DNA from: Paenibacillus sp. FSL K6-1096
Lineage (GTDB): Bacteria; Bacillota; Bacilli; Paenibacillales; Paenibacillaceae
DNA length: 64,000 nt
NCBI RefSeq assembly: GCF_037977055.1
Contig: NZ_CP150274.1
Coordinates: 2,666,001 to 2,730,000 of the forward strand
Reading direction: 5' to 3'
The stretch's first letter is position 1, and each line of letters opens with the position of its first letter. The notes beneath the pieces are model-generated. The model was not told where the DNA came from, ran no database searches, and saw nothing but the letters and a program-made list of their open reading frames with translations. Of the stretch, positions 8,450 to 17,806 are shown in pieces. The translations under genes were made by a program, and so were the position numbers.

Positions 8450-9220
8450 TTAATAGGATGAATTCGCCATAATCTGCTTCAGCTTCTCGGTGGCCCGCTT
8501 CTGGATGCGCGATACACTCATCTGGGAGACCCCCAGCTTCTGGGCAATCGCCCGCTGGGATTGGCCGTCCTGGAAGGCCAGCAGCAGCACCTGCTGCTCC
8601 TGCTCCTTCAATTGTCCGAGCGCCTGCTGCAGATCCATCCGCTTCTCGACCGTCTCATAGTCGTTGGCGTCCGAGCTGATCAATTCGCCAAGAGTAGCCC
8701 CGCTCTCCTCCTGGGAGAGCGGCGAATCCAGCGAGACATAATGATAACATTCTCTGCCGGCCAGTACTTCCACCGTTTCTTCCACGGTCAGATCCAGATA
8801 CTGGGCAATCTCTTCAACCGCAGGCGAACGCTCTAACCGGATGGTCAGTTCATCAATAGCCTGCTGGACGAGTGCGCCCTTTTCTTTGATCCGCCTTGGA
8901 ACCTGTATGTACCAGGATTTATCACGAAGGAAGTTTTTCATATGCCCGATCATGCTTTTCATCGCATATGGCTCAAAAGGAATGCCCAGGCTGATATCAT
9001 ACTGCTGGAGCAGCCGGATCAGCGCCATCTGCCCCACCTGATACAGATCTTCATAGAGATCCGGACGGTTACGGGCAATCTTGCCGGCCGCCATCTTCAC
9101 CATAGGCTCATATTTGCGGATGAGCACGGTGGCAATTTCATTGTCTTTGGTCTGCTGGTATTCCCAGATCAGGCTTACTGCATCATTCATGGACTCAGGG
9201 GGAGTCACTTTGTCATTCAT
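8450..9220 (-). CDS. sigB: RNA polymerase sigma factor SigB (SigB/F/G family)
   Basis: The 256-residue sigma-70 family factor lacks region 1. Region 2 includes YEDLYQVGQMALIRLLQQYD and the -10 recognition helix around PFEPYAMKSMIGHMKNFLRD; region 3 begins WYIQVPRRIKEKG; region 4 carries the helix-turn-helix SQRAIAQKLGVSQMSVSRIQ near residues 215-235. The length and WYIQVPRR block are typical of the SigB/F/G group. It is the last gene of rsbV-rsbW-sigB, overlapping rsbW by four bases (ATGA), so it is co-made with its anti-sigma factor. Assignment as SigB rather than a sporulation sigma rests on the operon and the signalling genes upstream. Confidence 0.88.
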   Translation of the reverse strand: MNDKVTPPESMNDAVSLIWEYQQTKDNEIATVLIRKYEPMVKMAAGKIARNRPDLYEDLYQVGQMALIRLLQQYDISLGIPFEPYAMKSMIGHMKNFLRDKSWYIQVPRRIKEKGALVQQAIDELTIRLERSPAVEEIAQYLDLTVEETVEVLAGRECYHYVSLDSPLSQEESGATLGELISSDANDYETVEKRMDLQQALGQLKEQEQQVLLLAFQDGQSQRAIAQKLGVSQMSVSRIQKRATEKLKQIMANSSY

Positions 9221-9669
9221 ACTTTCTCCTCGCTGAAATTAAGCCGTTTGGTCAGGGTAACGACGGTCCCTTTCCCTGCTTCGCTTACGACGCTCACATC
9301 GTCCATAAGCGCCTGCATGAGATAGAATCCGAGACCGCCGACCTGAACATCGTTCAGCTCCTTATCATGAAGCGTCAGACGTTCCCCGGACGCATCCAAA
9401 CCGTCAAAGCTCTCCCCTTCATCTTTGACAGTGATGGACAAGGCATCTGATCCTACCTCAAAGATTACATCAACCAGACCGTCCGCCTGCCCGTAAGCAT
9501 ACAGCACGGAGTTATTACAGGCTTCCGAGACGGCTACCTTCATATCCTCAATGTCTTCGTAGGTGAAGCCCATCTTGGAAGCAATGCCATATAAATTAAG
9601 TCTGACGATATCGACATATTCTGCGCTGGCGGGTAACTGAAGAACTACTCTTTGCACGTCATCACTCAT
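9217..9669 (-). CDS. rsbW: anti-sigma factor and serine kinase RsbW
   Basis: The 150-residue GHKL-type ATPase has the N-box EDMKVAVSEACNNSVLYAY near residues 41-60, a D-E-G motif in VKDEGESFDG, and the G-box VGGLGFYLMQALMDDV near 110-126. RsbW binds SigB to hold it inactive and phosphorylates RsbV on a serine; unphosphorylated RsbV frees SigB. The start has AGGAAAGG upstream. The gene ends inside the sigB start. Its partner phosphatase is probably the REC-PP2C protein encoded further upstream. Confidence 0.9.
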   Translation of the reverse strand: MSDDVQRVVLQLPASAEYVDIVRLNLYGIASKMGFTYEDIEDMKVAVSEACNNSVLYAYGQADGLVDVIFEVGSDALSITVKDEGESFDGLDASGERLTLHDKELNDVQVGGLGFYLMQALMDDVSVVSEAGKGTVVTLTKRLNFSEEKV

Positions 9670-9687
9670 TCTTATTTCGATCCTTTC

Positions 9688-10026
9688 CTAGTGGGAATTC
9701 TCTTGGGGGGCAAAAAACTTGGAAATACCGGTCATGTCAAACAGCTTCTGAATTTGCGGAGGGACCTCATCCACGGTAAATTTGACGTCCATACCATGTC
9801 TTGCCTTGAGGATCGACAGCAGAATCCCGATACCGGTGCTGTCAATATACTTCAAGTCCTTAAGATTGATGACAAGGTCAAGCCCCGTATCTCCCACCAG
9901 CGGTTCCATAACTATACGGAAATCAGGAGCCACAGACAGATCAAGCTCACCCACCAGATAGACGGTACAAACAGAGCCTACAGTTTCGGTTTTTGCGTGG
10001 AACTTTTCGCTTTTATGTGTATTCAT
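9688..10026 (-). CDS. rsbV: anti-anti-sigma factor RsbV (STAS domain)
   Basis: The protein is a single STAS domain of 112 residues with the phosphorylatable-serine motif YIDSTGIGILLS near residue 57. When unphosphorylated it binds RsbW and releases SigB. I start it at ATG 10026, behind a good AGGAGAG site. A longer in-frame start at 10062 would lie upstream of the transcript start expected from the SigB-like promoter at 10063-10088, and has no ribosome binding site. First gene of the rsbV-rsbW-sigB unit. Confidence 0.88.
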   Translation of the reverse strand: MNTHKSEKFHAKTETVGSVCTVYLVGELDLSVAPDFRIVMEPLVGDTGLDLVINLKDLKYIDSTGIGILLSILKARHGMDVKFTVDEVPPQIQKLFDMTGISKFFAPQENSH

Positions 10027-10062
10027 AGACAATCTCTCCTGATTAAATGTTTTCTTTACCAA

Positions 10063-10088
10063 TAACCCTAATGAACCACTGTTGAAAC
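10063..10088 (-). promoter_or_regulatory. SigB-type autoregulatory promoter of rsbV-rsbW-sigB
   Basis: Reading the minus strand, GTTTCA (10088-10083), 14 bp, then GGGTTA (10068-10063) match the SigB pattern GTTTNA-N12-15-GGGTAT. It lies in the 98-bp gap between the second hybrid kinase and rsbV, as in the autoregulated Bacillus sigB operons. Confidence 0.7.
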
Positions 10089-10124
10089 AACAAAAGGAAC
10101 ATCGCCAAGGTGGTAATTCATGGA

Positions 10125-11795
10125 TCAGGCATTGAAAAGTGAGGCATTCCGCTGTGTAGCGGGGTTATCCTTGCCTGAATATTTAGAGATCACCTGCTTG
10201 ATGCTGCTTAGCTTAATCGGCTTGCTGATGTAGCCGTCCATGCCGGCCGCGATACACCGGTTCTGTATCCCGTCCATCACATTCGCGGTCATCGCGATGA
10301 TAACCGTCCGGTCCGGTGAGCCGCCCGCTTCCTCGCGGATCAGGGAGGTGGCTTCCAGGCCATCCATTACCGGCATCTGCAAATCCATGAAGATGAAGTC
10401 ATATTCCGATTCACGGGCCATCTGCACCGCCTGGCTGCCATCCTCGGCAACCTCCGCCTCATAGCCCAGCTTACCGAGCATACTCACCATCAGGCGCTGG
10501 TTAATCGGATGGTCATCCACAACAAGCACCCGGCTCCGGTGTTCGTGGTCAACTTCGTTCCCGGGATGCTCTTCTTCCCGGCAGCCGTTCTCAAGCTCCT
10601 CCTCCGGCACGGCAACCTGGATGGTGAATACGAAGGTAGCCCCCTTCTCTTCCATCGACTCCACGCGGATCTCGCCGCCCATCATGCCGACCAGCGATTT
10701 GCAGATCGCAAGGCCAAGCCCGGTCCCGCCATATTTGCGTGTCATCGAGGAATCCAGCTGGGAGAACGGCTGGAACAGCCGGTCGCATTTCTCCGGGGAG
10801 ATCCCGATGCCTGTATCCTTGACCGTAAATTCGATGACCAGTTTATGATCTGCTGACGGCAGGCTGGAAGCAACTAAATACACGCCTCCCTGGTTGGTAA
10901 ATTTCACCGCATTGGCGACAAGATTGATCAGTACCTGGCGTAAACGGGCCATATCCCCGTACACCAGACGCGGCAGCTTCTGGTCGATGAAGTAGGCCAG
11001 CTCCAGGTTTTTTTTGCCGGCCTCCGCAGAGAACAGACTGAAGACCTCCTGAATGGCGGTCTGCAGCTCAAACAGCTGCTCCTCCATCTCCATCTTGCCC
11101 GATTCCATCTTGGTGAAATCAAGAATATCGTTAATCACCGTAATTAAAGTATCCGCACTCTTGCGGATAATCTCTGTGTATTCCTTCTGCTCCGGAGCAA
11201 GCTCGGTCTCCATCAGCAGATCAATCATGCCCACTACCCCGTTCATCGGCGTACGGATCTCATGGCTCATCATCGCTAAGAATTCCGTTTTGGCGGTGGC
11301 GGCAATCTCGGCCTCTTCCTTGGCCTTGACCAGCTCTCCGTTGATCCGCTCCAGCTCCAGCGTCTTCTGCTGCAGCTGCATCGCCTGGAGCTGCAGCTTC
11401 TTGCTGGTCAGATACATATTGACAAAGCCTTCAATCTTGGATTTCAGAATCTGCGGAATAAACGGTTTGACCATATAATCAATCGCACCGGCGGAATAGC
11501 CTGCGAACAGATGCTCCGCCTCCTTGCTGTTGGCCGAGATGAAGATGATCGGAATATCCTTCGTCTTCTCCCTGGCCTTGATTAGCTTGGCGGTTTCGAT
11601 TCCGTCCATACCCGGCATCTGCACGTCGAGAACAATCACGGCGAACTCATACTTCAATAAACACCGAAGTGCTTCTTCTCCAGAATTAGCTTTGACAAGC
11701 TTGTAATGCTGACTCTCCAGAACGGCTTCCAGCGCCAGCAAATTCTCGGGACGGTCGTCAACCAGCAGTATATGAATCGGTTCCTGAACCCCCAT
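10125..11795 (-). CDS. hybrid histidine kinase, REC-HisKA-HATPase-REC
   Basis: This 556-residue cytoplasmic protein has no membrane segment. An N-terminal receiver (residues 8-125, phospho-acceptor in [13 protein letters not shown]) is followed by a helical linker, a HisKA box [13 protein letters not shown] near 177, a HATPase domain with GIGISPEK and the [10 protein letters not shown] box near 350, and a C-terminal receiver (about 425-540, acceptor in [13 protein letters not shown]). AAGGAGG precedes the start, 16 bp after the CheR-like gene, so it is probably part of the same transcript. It lies between the RsbM-like methyltransferase and rsbV, which suggests a second input to the SigB switch; this is inferred from position only. 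Confidence 0.88.
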   Translation of the reverse strand: MGVQEPIHILLVDDRPENLLALEAVLESQHYKLVKANSGEEALRCLLKYEFAVIVLDVQMPGMDGIETAKLIKAREKTKDIPIIFISANSKEAEHLFAGYSAGAIDYMVKPFIPQILKSKIEGFVNMYLTSKKLQLQAMQLQQKTLELERINGELVKAKEEAEIAATAKTEFLAMMSHEIRTPMNGVVGMIDLLMETELAPEQKEYTEIIRKSADTLITVINDILDFTKMESGKMEMEEQLFELQTAIQEVFSLFSAEAGKKNLELAYFIDQKLPRLVYGDMARLRQVLINLVANAVKFTNQGGVYLVASSLPSADHKLVIEFTVKDTGIGISPEKCDRLFQPFSQLDSSMTRKYGGTGLGLAICKSLVGMMGGEIRVESMEEKGATFVFTIQVAVPEEELENGCREEEHPGNEVDHEHRSRVLVVDDHPINQRLMVSMLGKLGYEAEVAEDGSQAVQMARESEYDFIFMDLQMPVMDGLEATSLIREEAGGSPDRTVIIAMTANVMDGIQNRCIAAGMDGYISKPIKLSSIKQVISKYSGKDNPATQRNASLFNA

Positions 11796-11811
11796 AGGCC
11801 CTCCTTACCCG

Positions 11812-12684
11812 CTATTTATTCTTGCGGTATATTTTTTCAACCCTGTCCAGAGGCTCATAGCTGTCACTGTACCTTGTGAAATGGATGGACTCCTTGGAGC
11901 CAAGGACCAGTACTCCGAACCGGCTCAGGCTCTCGTGGAACAAGCCATGCACATGATCGCGAAGCTCATCGTTGAAGTAGATCATGACATTGCGGCAGAA
12001 GATAACATTGAATTCATTGAATGAGGTGTCTGTCGCCAGATTATGCTCGGCAAAAATAATATTTTTGCGCAGATAAGGCTGCAGAATCACTGAATTATAT
12101 TTCGCTGTATAGTATTCCGAGAAGGCGCGCGTGCCGCCCGCATCCATGTAGTTCTTGGTGTATTGCTTCATTTTGGCGATCTCGTACACGCCTTCCTTGG
12201 CCTGCTGCAGAGAGCGTGCATTCATATCCGTGGCATAGATTCTGGCCTTGTCGTACAGACCTTCCTCATGCAGCATAATAGCCATCGAATAGACCTCCTC
12301 GCCTGTCGAGCAGCCTGCGTGCCAGATCCGGATATACGGATAGGTCCGCAGAAGCGGGATGACCTTCTGACGGAAGGTCAGGAAGAGACCGGGGTCGCGG
12401 AACATCTCCGTCACAGGGATCGACAGGCTGTAGACGAACCGCTCGAAGCAAGCCCGGTCGTGCAGCACCTTCTCCTGGAGAGCAGAAATGGTTGGCACAT
12501 TCTCGGCATGAACATGATGCCAGATACGCCGTTTCAGTGAAGGCAGCGCATAATTTCTGAAGTCATACCCGTACAGGCGGTGTACCCCGCTAAGAAGCAG
12601 CTCAATCTCAATCTGCTCAAGCTCCTGCTTGCTGCCTGACTGCGTTCCCTGCTCCCCGTACCCGTGTTCCATAGCTGCCATCAT
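11812..12684 (-). CDS. CheR-type protein methyltransferase (RsbM-like)
   Basis: The 290-residue protein has the CheR layout: a helical N-domain, the SIPVTEMFRDPGLF block near residue 90, SAM-binding WHAGCSTGEEVYSMA near 122, IYATDMN, and FNVIFCRNVMIYFN near 225. CheR enzymes methylate glutamates on chemoreceptors, but no chemotaxis genes occur here. Directly upstream is a large CHASE3-like sensor kinase. In the Bacillus cereus group the CheR-like RsbM methylates the kinase RsbK and modulates SigB activation, so RsbM is the best analogue. Start follows AAGGGAG. Confidence 0.85.
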   Translation of the reverse strand: MMAAMEHGYGEQGTQSGSKQELEQIEIELLLSGVHRLYGYDFRNYALPSLKRRIWHHVHAENVPTISALQEKVLHDRACFERFVYSLSIPVTEMFRDPGLFLTFRQKVIPLLRTYPYIRIWHAGCSTGEEVYSMAIMLHEEGLYDKARIYATDMNARSLQQAKEGVYEIAKMKQYTKNYMDAGGTRAFSEYYTAKYNSVILQPYLRKNIIFAEHNLATDTSFNEFNVIFCRNVMIYFNDELRDHVHGLFHESLSRFGVLVLGSKESIHFTRYSDSYEPLDRVEKIYRKNK

Positions 12685-12765
12685 TATCCAAGCTCCCTTG
12701 CCGGTTCCTTAAATTTACGAACTCACTTCTAATGCTACTGTATAGCTATTACCCCGAAATCACGT

Positions 12766-15700
12766 TTACGAATACAGCCAGACCCGCATTAACGAAAGAA
12801 GCTGGTCGGTGCTGATCGGTTTCTTCATATAATCGGAGGCTCCGGCTTCAATACATTTCGCCCGGTCCTCCTTCATCGCCTTGGCAGTAAGGGCAATAAT
12901 CGGCAGCTTCTGGTACTGCGGCATCTGCCGGATGCGGCGCATCGCTTCATAGCCGTCCATTTCCGGCATCATCATATCCATCAGCACCAGATCATAATCA
13001 TGCTGCTCTACGAGCATATCAATGGCCTCCCGGCCGTTCTCGGCAAACTTCACTTCCATGTGATAGCCTTCAAGGACGCTGGAGAGGGCGAACACATTGC
13101 GGATATCGTCGTCGACCAGCAGAATCTTTTTGCCGTCGAACAGCTCTTCCTTATTGTGCAGCTTCTGCAGGATTTTACGCTTATCCTCCGGCAGATTGGC
13201 CTCTACCCGGTGCATGAACAGCGTGGTCTCATCCAGCAGCCGCTCCGGCGAGCGGACATCCTTGATAATGATCGATTCAGCATATTTGCGCAGCTGTGTC
13301 TCTTCCTTGCTGTCCAGGTCCTTGCCGGTATAGATAATGATAGGCAGATCATTCAATTCTTCATCATCACGGATCTGATCCAGCAGCTCGAAGCCGGTCA
13401 TATCCTCCAGCATCAGGTCAAGGACCATACAGTCATATCTCTGCTTGCGCAGCTCGCTTAAGGCTTCGCTGCCCGTTGAAACGGCAGTGATCACTACATC
13501 ATCGTGTCCGATCAGCTCTTCAATGGAACGGCGCTGAATGTCATCATCCTCCACAATCAGCAGATGCTTCAGGGTGCTGGAGGTGTAGTTCTCAATCTGC
13601 TGGAAGGCCCGGTCCAGCGCCTCACGGGAGGACGGCTTCCGCAGATAGGCCATCGCCCCCATCATCAGCCCCTGCTTAGTCTCATCATTCACGGAGATGA
13701 CATGAACCGGAATATGGCGGGTCTGGGAAGCGCCCTTGAGCTCCCTGAGGATCGACCAGCCGTCCATGACCGGCAGCTGAATGTCCAGAATAATCGCATC
13801 CGGCAGATGAGTCTTGGCCATCTGCAGGCCCACATCCCCCTGCAGCGCCACAAGCCCCTTGAAGCCGCGGCCGCGGGCCATGCCAAGCAGGATCTTGGCG
13901 AAGCTCTCATCATCCTCGATAATCAGCAGAACCTTGTCGCCGCTGGCCAGTGAGTCGCGGTCATCTTCGACGACCGCCGGCACCAGCGGCGCGGGGGCAG
14001 TATCTCCGGTAACCTCCCATGGCAGCTCCTCCTTGGACGGCACCAGCTCTATGGCCTCCCCGGCCGGTGCAGCCTGGACCGCTGCCGGCAGCAGGCTGTA
14101 GTTCGCCTGGACAGGCAAGTACAGCGTAAAGGTGCTGCCTTGGCCTTCACGGGATTCCAGCCCGATCGCTCCGCCCATCAGGCGGGCCAGCTCGCGGCTG
14201 ATCGACAGGCCAAGCCCGGTGCCGCCATATTTGCGGCTGGTCGTTCCGTCCACCTGCTGGAAGGCCTCGAATACAATATCCATCTTGTCGGACGGAATAC
14301 CGATTCCGGTATCCTTGACCGACAGGGCAATGTATTCATATTCATGCGGCAGATACGCAGGCAGATGCTTGGCATCCGCACGGCTGACCGTAAATTCAAC
14401 ATGTCCTTCGCTCGTGAACTTGAAGGCATTGGACAGGAGATTGCGCAGAATCTGCTTCAGCCTGTGGCTGTCGTTGTACACGCTGTCCGGCAGCGGCTCC
14501 TCGAAGGAGAGGCGCAGCGCCAAGCCCTTCTTGGCAGCCAGCGGGGCAAAATTCTGCTTCACGAAGGTCTTCAGCTCAACCAGCGGAATCTCTTCGTGAT
14601 TCAGCTCCATTTTGCCGGCATCGACCTTGGACAGATCGAGAATCTCATCAATCATCTTCAGCAGGTCTGCGCCTGACATATAGATGGTATGGGCAAATTC
14701 CACCTGCTTGTCGGTCAGGTTGCCCTCCTTGTTCTCTGTAAGGAGCTGTGAGAGAATCAGCAGGCTGTTCAGCGGGGTCCGCAGCTCATGCGACATATTG
14801 GCGAGGAACTCGGACTTGTACTTGCTGGTTACGGCAAGCTGCATTGCCTGCTTCTCCAGCTGCTGCCGTGCCCCCTCAATCTCATCCTTCTTCTCTTCAA
14901 CCTCCTGCACCTGCTCCTGCAGGGCACGGGTCTTCTCAACCAGCTCTGTATTGTAATGCTCCAGCTCTTCCTGCTGCCGCTGCAGCAGCTCCTCGGAGCG
15001 CTTCAGCGCATCGGTCTGCTCCTCCAGATTCTCATTGGAGCGGCGCAGCTCCTCCTGCTGGGTCTGCAGCTCCTCAGACTGGCATTGCAGCTCTTCGGTC
15101 AGCGCCTGTGATTCCCGCAGCAGCTCCTCTACCACCAGCCTGCGGCTAATATTGTTCAGAATGATCCCCAGGTTACCGGACAGCTGATGCAGCAGCTCAC
15201 TCTGCAGTGAGGACAACGGGTTAAATGAGGCAAATTCGACCACACCAAGCAGCTCATCTTCGAATAACAACGGGTAAATAGAAATATATCCCGGATGTGC
15301 CTCCCCGAAGCCGGAGCTGACCGAGATATAATCCTCAGGAGCCTCAGTCAGCTTGATCGGCAGCTTATCAAGAGCGCATTGCCCGACCAGTCCCTGCCCG
15401 ATCTCGAAGCTCTCCTTCGGAACGGCCCCTTCCTCACCCGCATAATAAGCGCTGCTGACCAGCAGATTCGGATTGTCTTTGTTCTTCAGATAGACCGCAC
15501 CATACTGGGCGCCAAGAACCGGGGTGAATTCACTGATGAAGGTCTGGGACACCTGATCCAGCGAGCTGACGCCGCGCAGCAGCTCCGTGACCCGGGCGAT
15601 ATTGGCATTAAGCCAGGCCTGGTCGCTCTGGGCCTGGGTGTAGGACCGCTCGAGCTGCTGCTTCTGCTCGATATCTTCTGCCATCCGCTGGAATACGCGG

Positions 15701-16434
15701 GCCACCTCACCGATCTCATCCTTCGACTTCACCCTGATCCGGCGGATGGTCCGCATTTTACCGTTCCCGAAGCTCGTAATCATCATCGATACAACACCCA
15801 GGCCGCGTGTGATGCTTGGGATTACCCACAGAATCACACCCAGCCCGAGCAGCACCCCTACGATCATAATGAGGGTAACCATCTGGATGGACCGGTCGGA
15901 GGCACTCTGGGCTTTGTCGTTCTCTTCCGTCATCCGGAAAGCATTGTAATCCGACAGGTCATTCAGGCTGTCCAGCACCTCATTCTGAATCGTCTGCCCT
16001 TCCGCATTGCGGTAAGTATTGGCATTCTGGAACAAGCCGGCGCCCAGCATCTCCAGCACCTTGTCCTGATACTTCAGATAAGCGGAGTACGAATTCTCAA
16101 TTCTTGACAGCATCCGCAGCTCCTCCGCAGTCTTCAGGGAGGCTTCGATGTTCTTCAGATGCTCATCCGCCTTAACCACCTTCGCGGTAATCTCCGCCTT
16201 CTGCGCTTCCACGGATGTAGTATCCGCATTCAGCATGGAGGTCGTCAGAATCCGTGCCATATCATTCACTTCACCCCGGAGCCCCGAGGAAGCCCGGCCC
16301 TTGGTGTATCTCTCCTGGAAGCTGTCCAGCTGGCCGCTCATATAATGAAGCCTGTCATACCCGATCATGGTGAGAGCTACCATAATCGCCAGCAGGGCAC
16401 TGAATCCGATCAACAGTTTGGCCTTAATTTTCAT
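12766..16434 (-). CDS. multi-receiver hybrid sensor kinase (RsbK-like): CHASE3-HAMP-GAF-HK-REC x3
   Basis: This 1222-residue membrane kinase has a first membrane helix at residues 8-28, an extracytoplasmic helical CHASE3-like region to about 180, a second helix near 187-210, HAMP, a GAF domain (about 280-440), a long coiled coil (450-540), HisKA with NMSHELRTPLNS near 549, HATPase (GTGLGLSIS), and three receivers with acceptors in AIILDIQLPVMDG (~883), CMVLDLMLEDMTG (~1003) and LVLMDMMMPEMDG (~1153). Its start shares one base with the stop of the REC-PP2C gene (TAATG). RsbK of the B. cereus group has CHASE3, GAF, kinase and a receiver and activates SigB through RsbY; the tripled receivers here are unusual. 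Confidence 0.88.
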   Translation of the reverse strand: MKIKAKLLIGFSALLAIMVALTMIGYDRLHYMSGQLDSFQERYTKGRASSGLRGEVNDMARILTTSMLNADTTSVEAQKAEITAKVVKADEHLKNIEASLKTAEELRMLSRIENSYSAYLKYQDKVLEMLGAGLFQNANTYRNAEGQTIQNEVLDSLNDLSDYNAFRMTEENDKAQSASDRSIQMVTLIMIVGVLLGLGVILWVIPSITRGLGVVSMMITSFGNGKMRTIRRIRVKSKDEIGEVARVFQRMAEDIEQKQQLERSYTQAQSDQAWLNANIARVTELLRGVSSLDQVSQTFISEFTPVLGAQYGAVYLKNKDNPNLLVSSAYYAGEEGAVPKESFEIGQGLVGQCALDKLPIKLTEAPEDYISVSSGFGEAHPGYISIYPLLFEDELLGVVEFASFNPLSSLQSELLHQLSGNLGIILNNISRRLVVEELLRESQALTEELQCQSEELQTQQEELRRSNENLEEQTDALKRSEELLQRQQEELEHYNTELVEKTRALQEQVQEVEEKKDEIEGARQQLEKQAMQLAVTSKYKSEFLANMSHELRTPLNSLLILSQLLTENKEGNLTDKQVEFAHTIYMSGADLLKMIDEILDLSKVDAGKMELNHEEIPLVELKTFVKQNFAPLAAKKGLALRLSFEEPLPDSVYNDSHRLKQILRNLLSNAFKFTSEGHVEFTVSRADAKHLPAYLPHEYEYIALSVKDTGIGIPSDKMDIVFEAFQQVDGTTSRKYGGTGLGLSISRELARLMGGAIGLESREGQGSTFTLYLPVQANYSLLPAAVQAAPAGEAIELVPSKEELPWEVTGDTAPAPLVPAVVEDDRDSLASGDKVLLIIEDDESFAKILLGMARGRGFKGLVALQGDVGLQMAKTHLPDAIILDIQLPVMDGWSILRELKGASQTRHIPVHVISVNDETKQGLMMGAMAYLRKPSSREALDRAFQQIENYTSSTLKHLLIVEDDDIQRRSIEELIGHDDVVITAVSTGSEALSELRKQRYDCMVLDLMLEDMTGFELLDQIRDDEELNDLPIIIYTGKDLDSKEETQLRKYAESIIIKDVRSPERLLDETTLFMHRVEANLPEDKRKILQKLHNKEELFDGKKILLVDDDIRNVFALSSVLEGYHMEVKFAENGREAIDMLVEQHDYDLVLMDMMMPEMDGYEAMRRIRQMPQYQKLPIIALTAKAMKEDRAKCIEAGASDYMKKPISTDQLLSLMRVWLYS

Positions 16435-17609
16435 TACCTGTCTGTTCCTTTCTTAAGCGAGATCCACACCAGGCATTTATCGTCATCACGGTCCGAATTG
16501 ACAGGTTCGCTGAGGAAGGCAGCGCGCATCGCCTCTTCCCGCCAGTCATGGCTGGAATTCAGGTGACTGACCATGAAGTCCAGCTGCTCCTCCTGCCCGC
16601 CCTGCACCATCTCCAGCAGACCGTCCGTGAACAGCACCAGATGGCCGTCCTCTTCATAATTCAGGCTCTGCTGCTGAATGTCGATACGGTCAAACAGCCC
16701 GACCGGGTGGCTGTTGCTCTCCAGCAGAACCGGTGTCTTGGCCTCTCCTTCAAAGAACAGCGCCGGCGGATGCCCGGCATTCACATAATTGATCCGCTTC
16801 ATCCGGGTATCAATCACAAGATAGATGGCCGTGAAGTAATATTGCACCAGTTGCTTCTCGATATATAACTGGTTGAAGCGCCGGTTAAGCTCCTGAATGA
16901 CCTTCTCCGGCTCCACATAGGTGGTGACGGTATCCTTAAGCACTGACGCCAGGAACATACAGAACAGTGATGAAGAGATACCGTGTCCCATCATATCCAG
17001 GAGAATAACGGCATACCGCCCGTCTCCCAGCGGATACCACGCATACAGGTCACCGGCCAGCTCGAAGGAAGGCTGATAGATGGCATGGACCTCCAGCAGC
17101 TCCTCGGCCAGCGGCAGGCTGAGCACAGCATTCTGCACCAGGGCGGCCAGCTTCAGCTCATCCTGGATACGCTGATCTCGCTCCTTGTGCCAGTCTTTCT
17201 CCCGCTTGAGCCGGAGGGCCAGACGGATGCGGGCCATCAGCTCTACCTTGTTGATCGGCTTCGTCACATAGTCTACCGCTCCGGCGTCCAGCGCCTCAGC
17301 CAGCTTCTTGGAATCACCTACAGCGGTGACCATAATAATGGGAATATCCTTCAGATGCTCGTACTGCTGGACCACACGGCAGGCTTCAATTCCATCCATT
17401 TCCGGCATCATCATATCCAGCAGAATCAGATCGACATCGGACGGACGGGGCTTCTCTGTCTCTGTTTCTGTCTCTGCTCCGACACCCAGCAGTCTTAACA
17501 TATCTTTAGCGGACGAAGCCGTTATGAAATTGCGGTAATTTTCTTTTTTGAGGATCTCACGGATAATAATGACATTGGTAGGATTATCGTCTACGATTAG
17601 AATTCTCAA
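16434..17609 (-). CDS. REC-PP2C serine phosphatase (RsbY-like activator of SigB)
   Basis: The 391-residue protein has an N-terminal receiver (residues 1-145, acceptor in LILLDMMMPEMDG) and a C-terminal RsbU/SpoIIE-type PP2C domain with FELAGDLYAWYPL, VILLDMMGHGISSSL and LFTDGLLEM, which carry the metal-binding aspartates. RsbY of the B. cereus group has this architecture: phosphorylation by RsbK activates it to dephosphorylate RsbV. The start is a TTG preceded by GAGGTGAGGGAG. It is the first gene of the run leading to rsbV-rsbW-sigB and is translationally coupled to the kinase. Function inferred from architecture and neighbours. Confidence 0.87.
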   Translation of the reverse strand: MRILIVDDNPTNVIIIREILKKENYRNFITASSAKDMLRLLGVGAETETETEKPRPSDVDLILLDMMMPEMDGIEACRVVQQYEHLKDIPIIMVTAVGDSKKLAEALDAGAVDYVTKPINKVELMARIRLALRLKREKDWHKERDQRIQDELKLAALVQNAVLSLPLAEELLEVHAIYQPSFELAGDLYAWYPLGDGRYAVILLDMMGHGISSSLFCMFLASVLKDTVTTYVEPEKVIQELNRRFNQLYIEKQLVQYYFTAIYLVIDTRMKRINYVNAGHPPALFFEGEAKTPVLLESNSHPVGLFDRIDIQQQSLNYEEDGHLVLFTDGLLEMVQGGQEEQLDFMVSHLNSSHDWREEAMRAAFLSEPVNSDRDDDKCLVWISLKKGTDR

Positions 17610-17710
17610 ATCTCCCTCACCTCACCCAAATAATATTAATCATACGATATTTGAACGTCCTGTTACCAACCCCTAGATATTGGAATGTACAGGTCCCTGT
17701 TTTCAACAAA

Positions 17711-17753
17711 GTAACCTCCAGCTCCACAAACATGCCGTGGAACTGGAGGTTAC
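17711..17753 (-). terminator. terminator of the stress-protein gene
   Basis: A 17-bp stem (17711-17727 with 17737-17753, one G-U pair) is followed on the minus strand by TTTGTTG. It separates the stress-protein gene from the start of the signalling operon. Confidence 0.65.
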
Positions 17754-17806
17754 GCTATTGTACTATTGAGGCTGCACAAGCTGTAGCTGTACATACCGGA
17801 CTGACT

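Noticed and set aside
15295..16107. 270-codon open frame antisense to the large kinase
   Set aside because: Shadow of the kinase coding sequence, without start signals or a known domain.
17609..17700. SigB promoter for the REC-PP2C gene
   Set aside because: GTTCAA and GGGTGA are present on the minus strand but 23 bp apart, too far for SigB.
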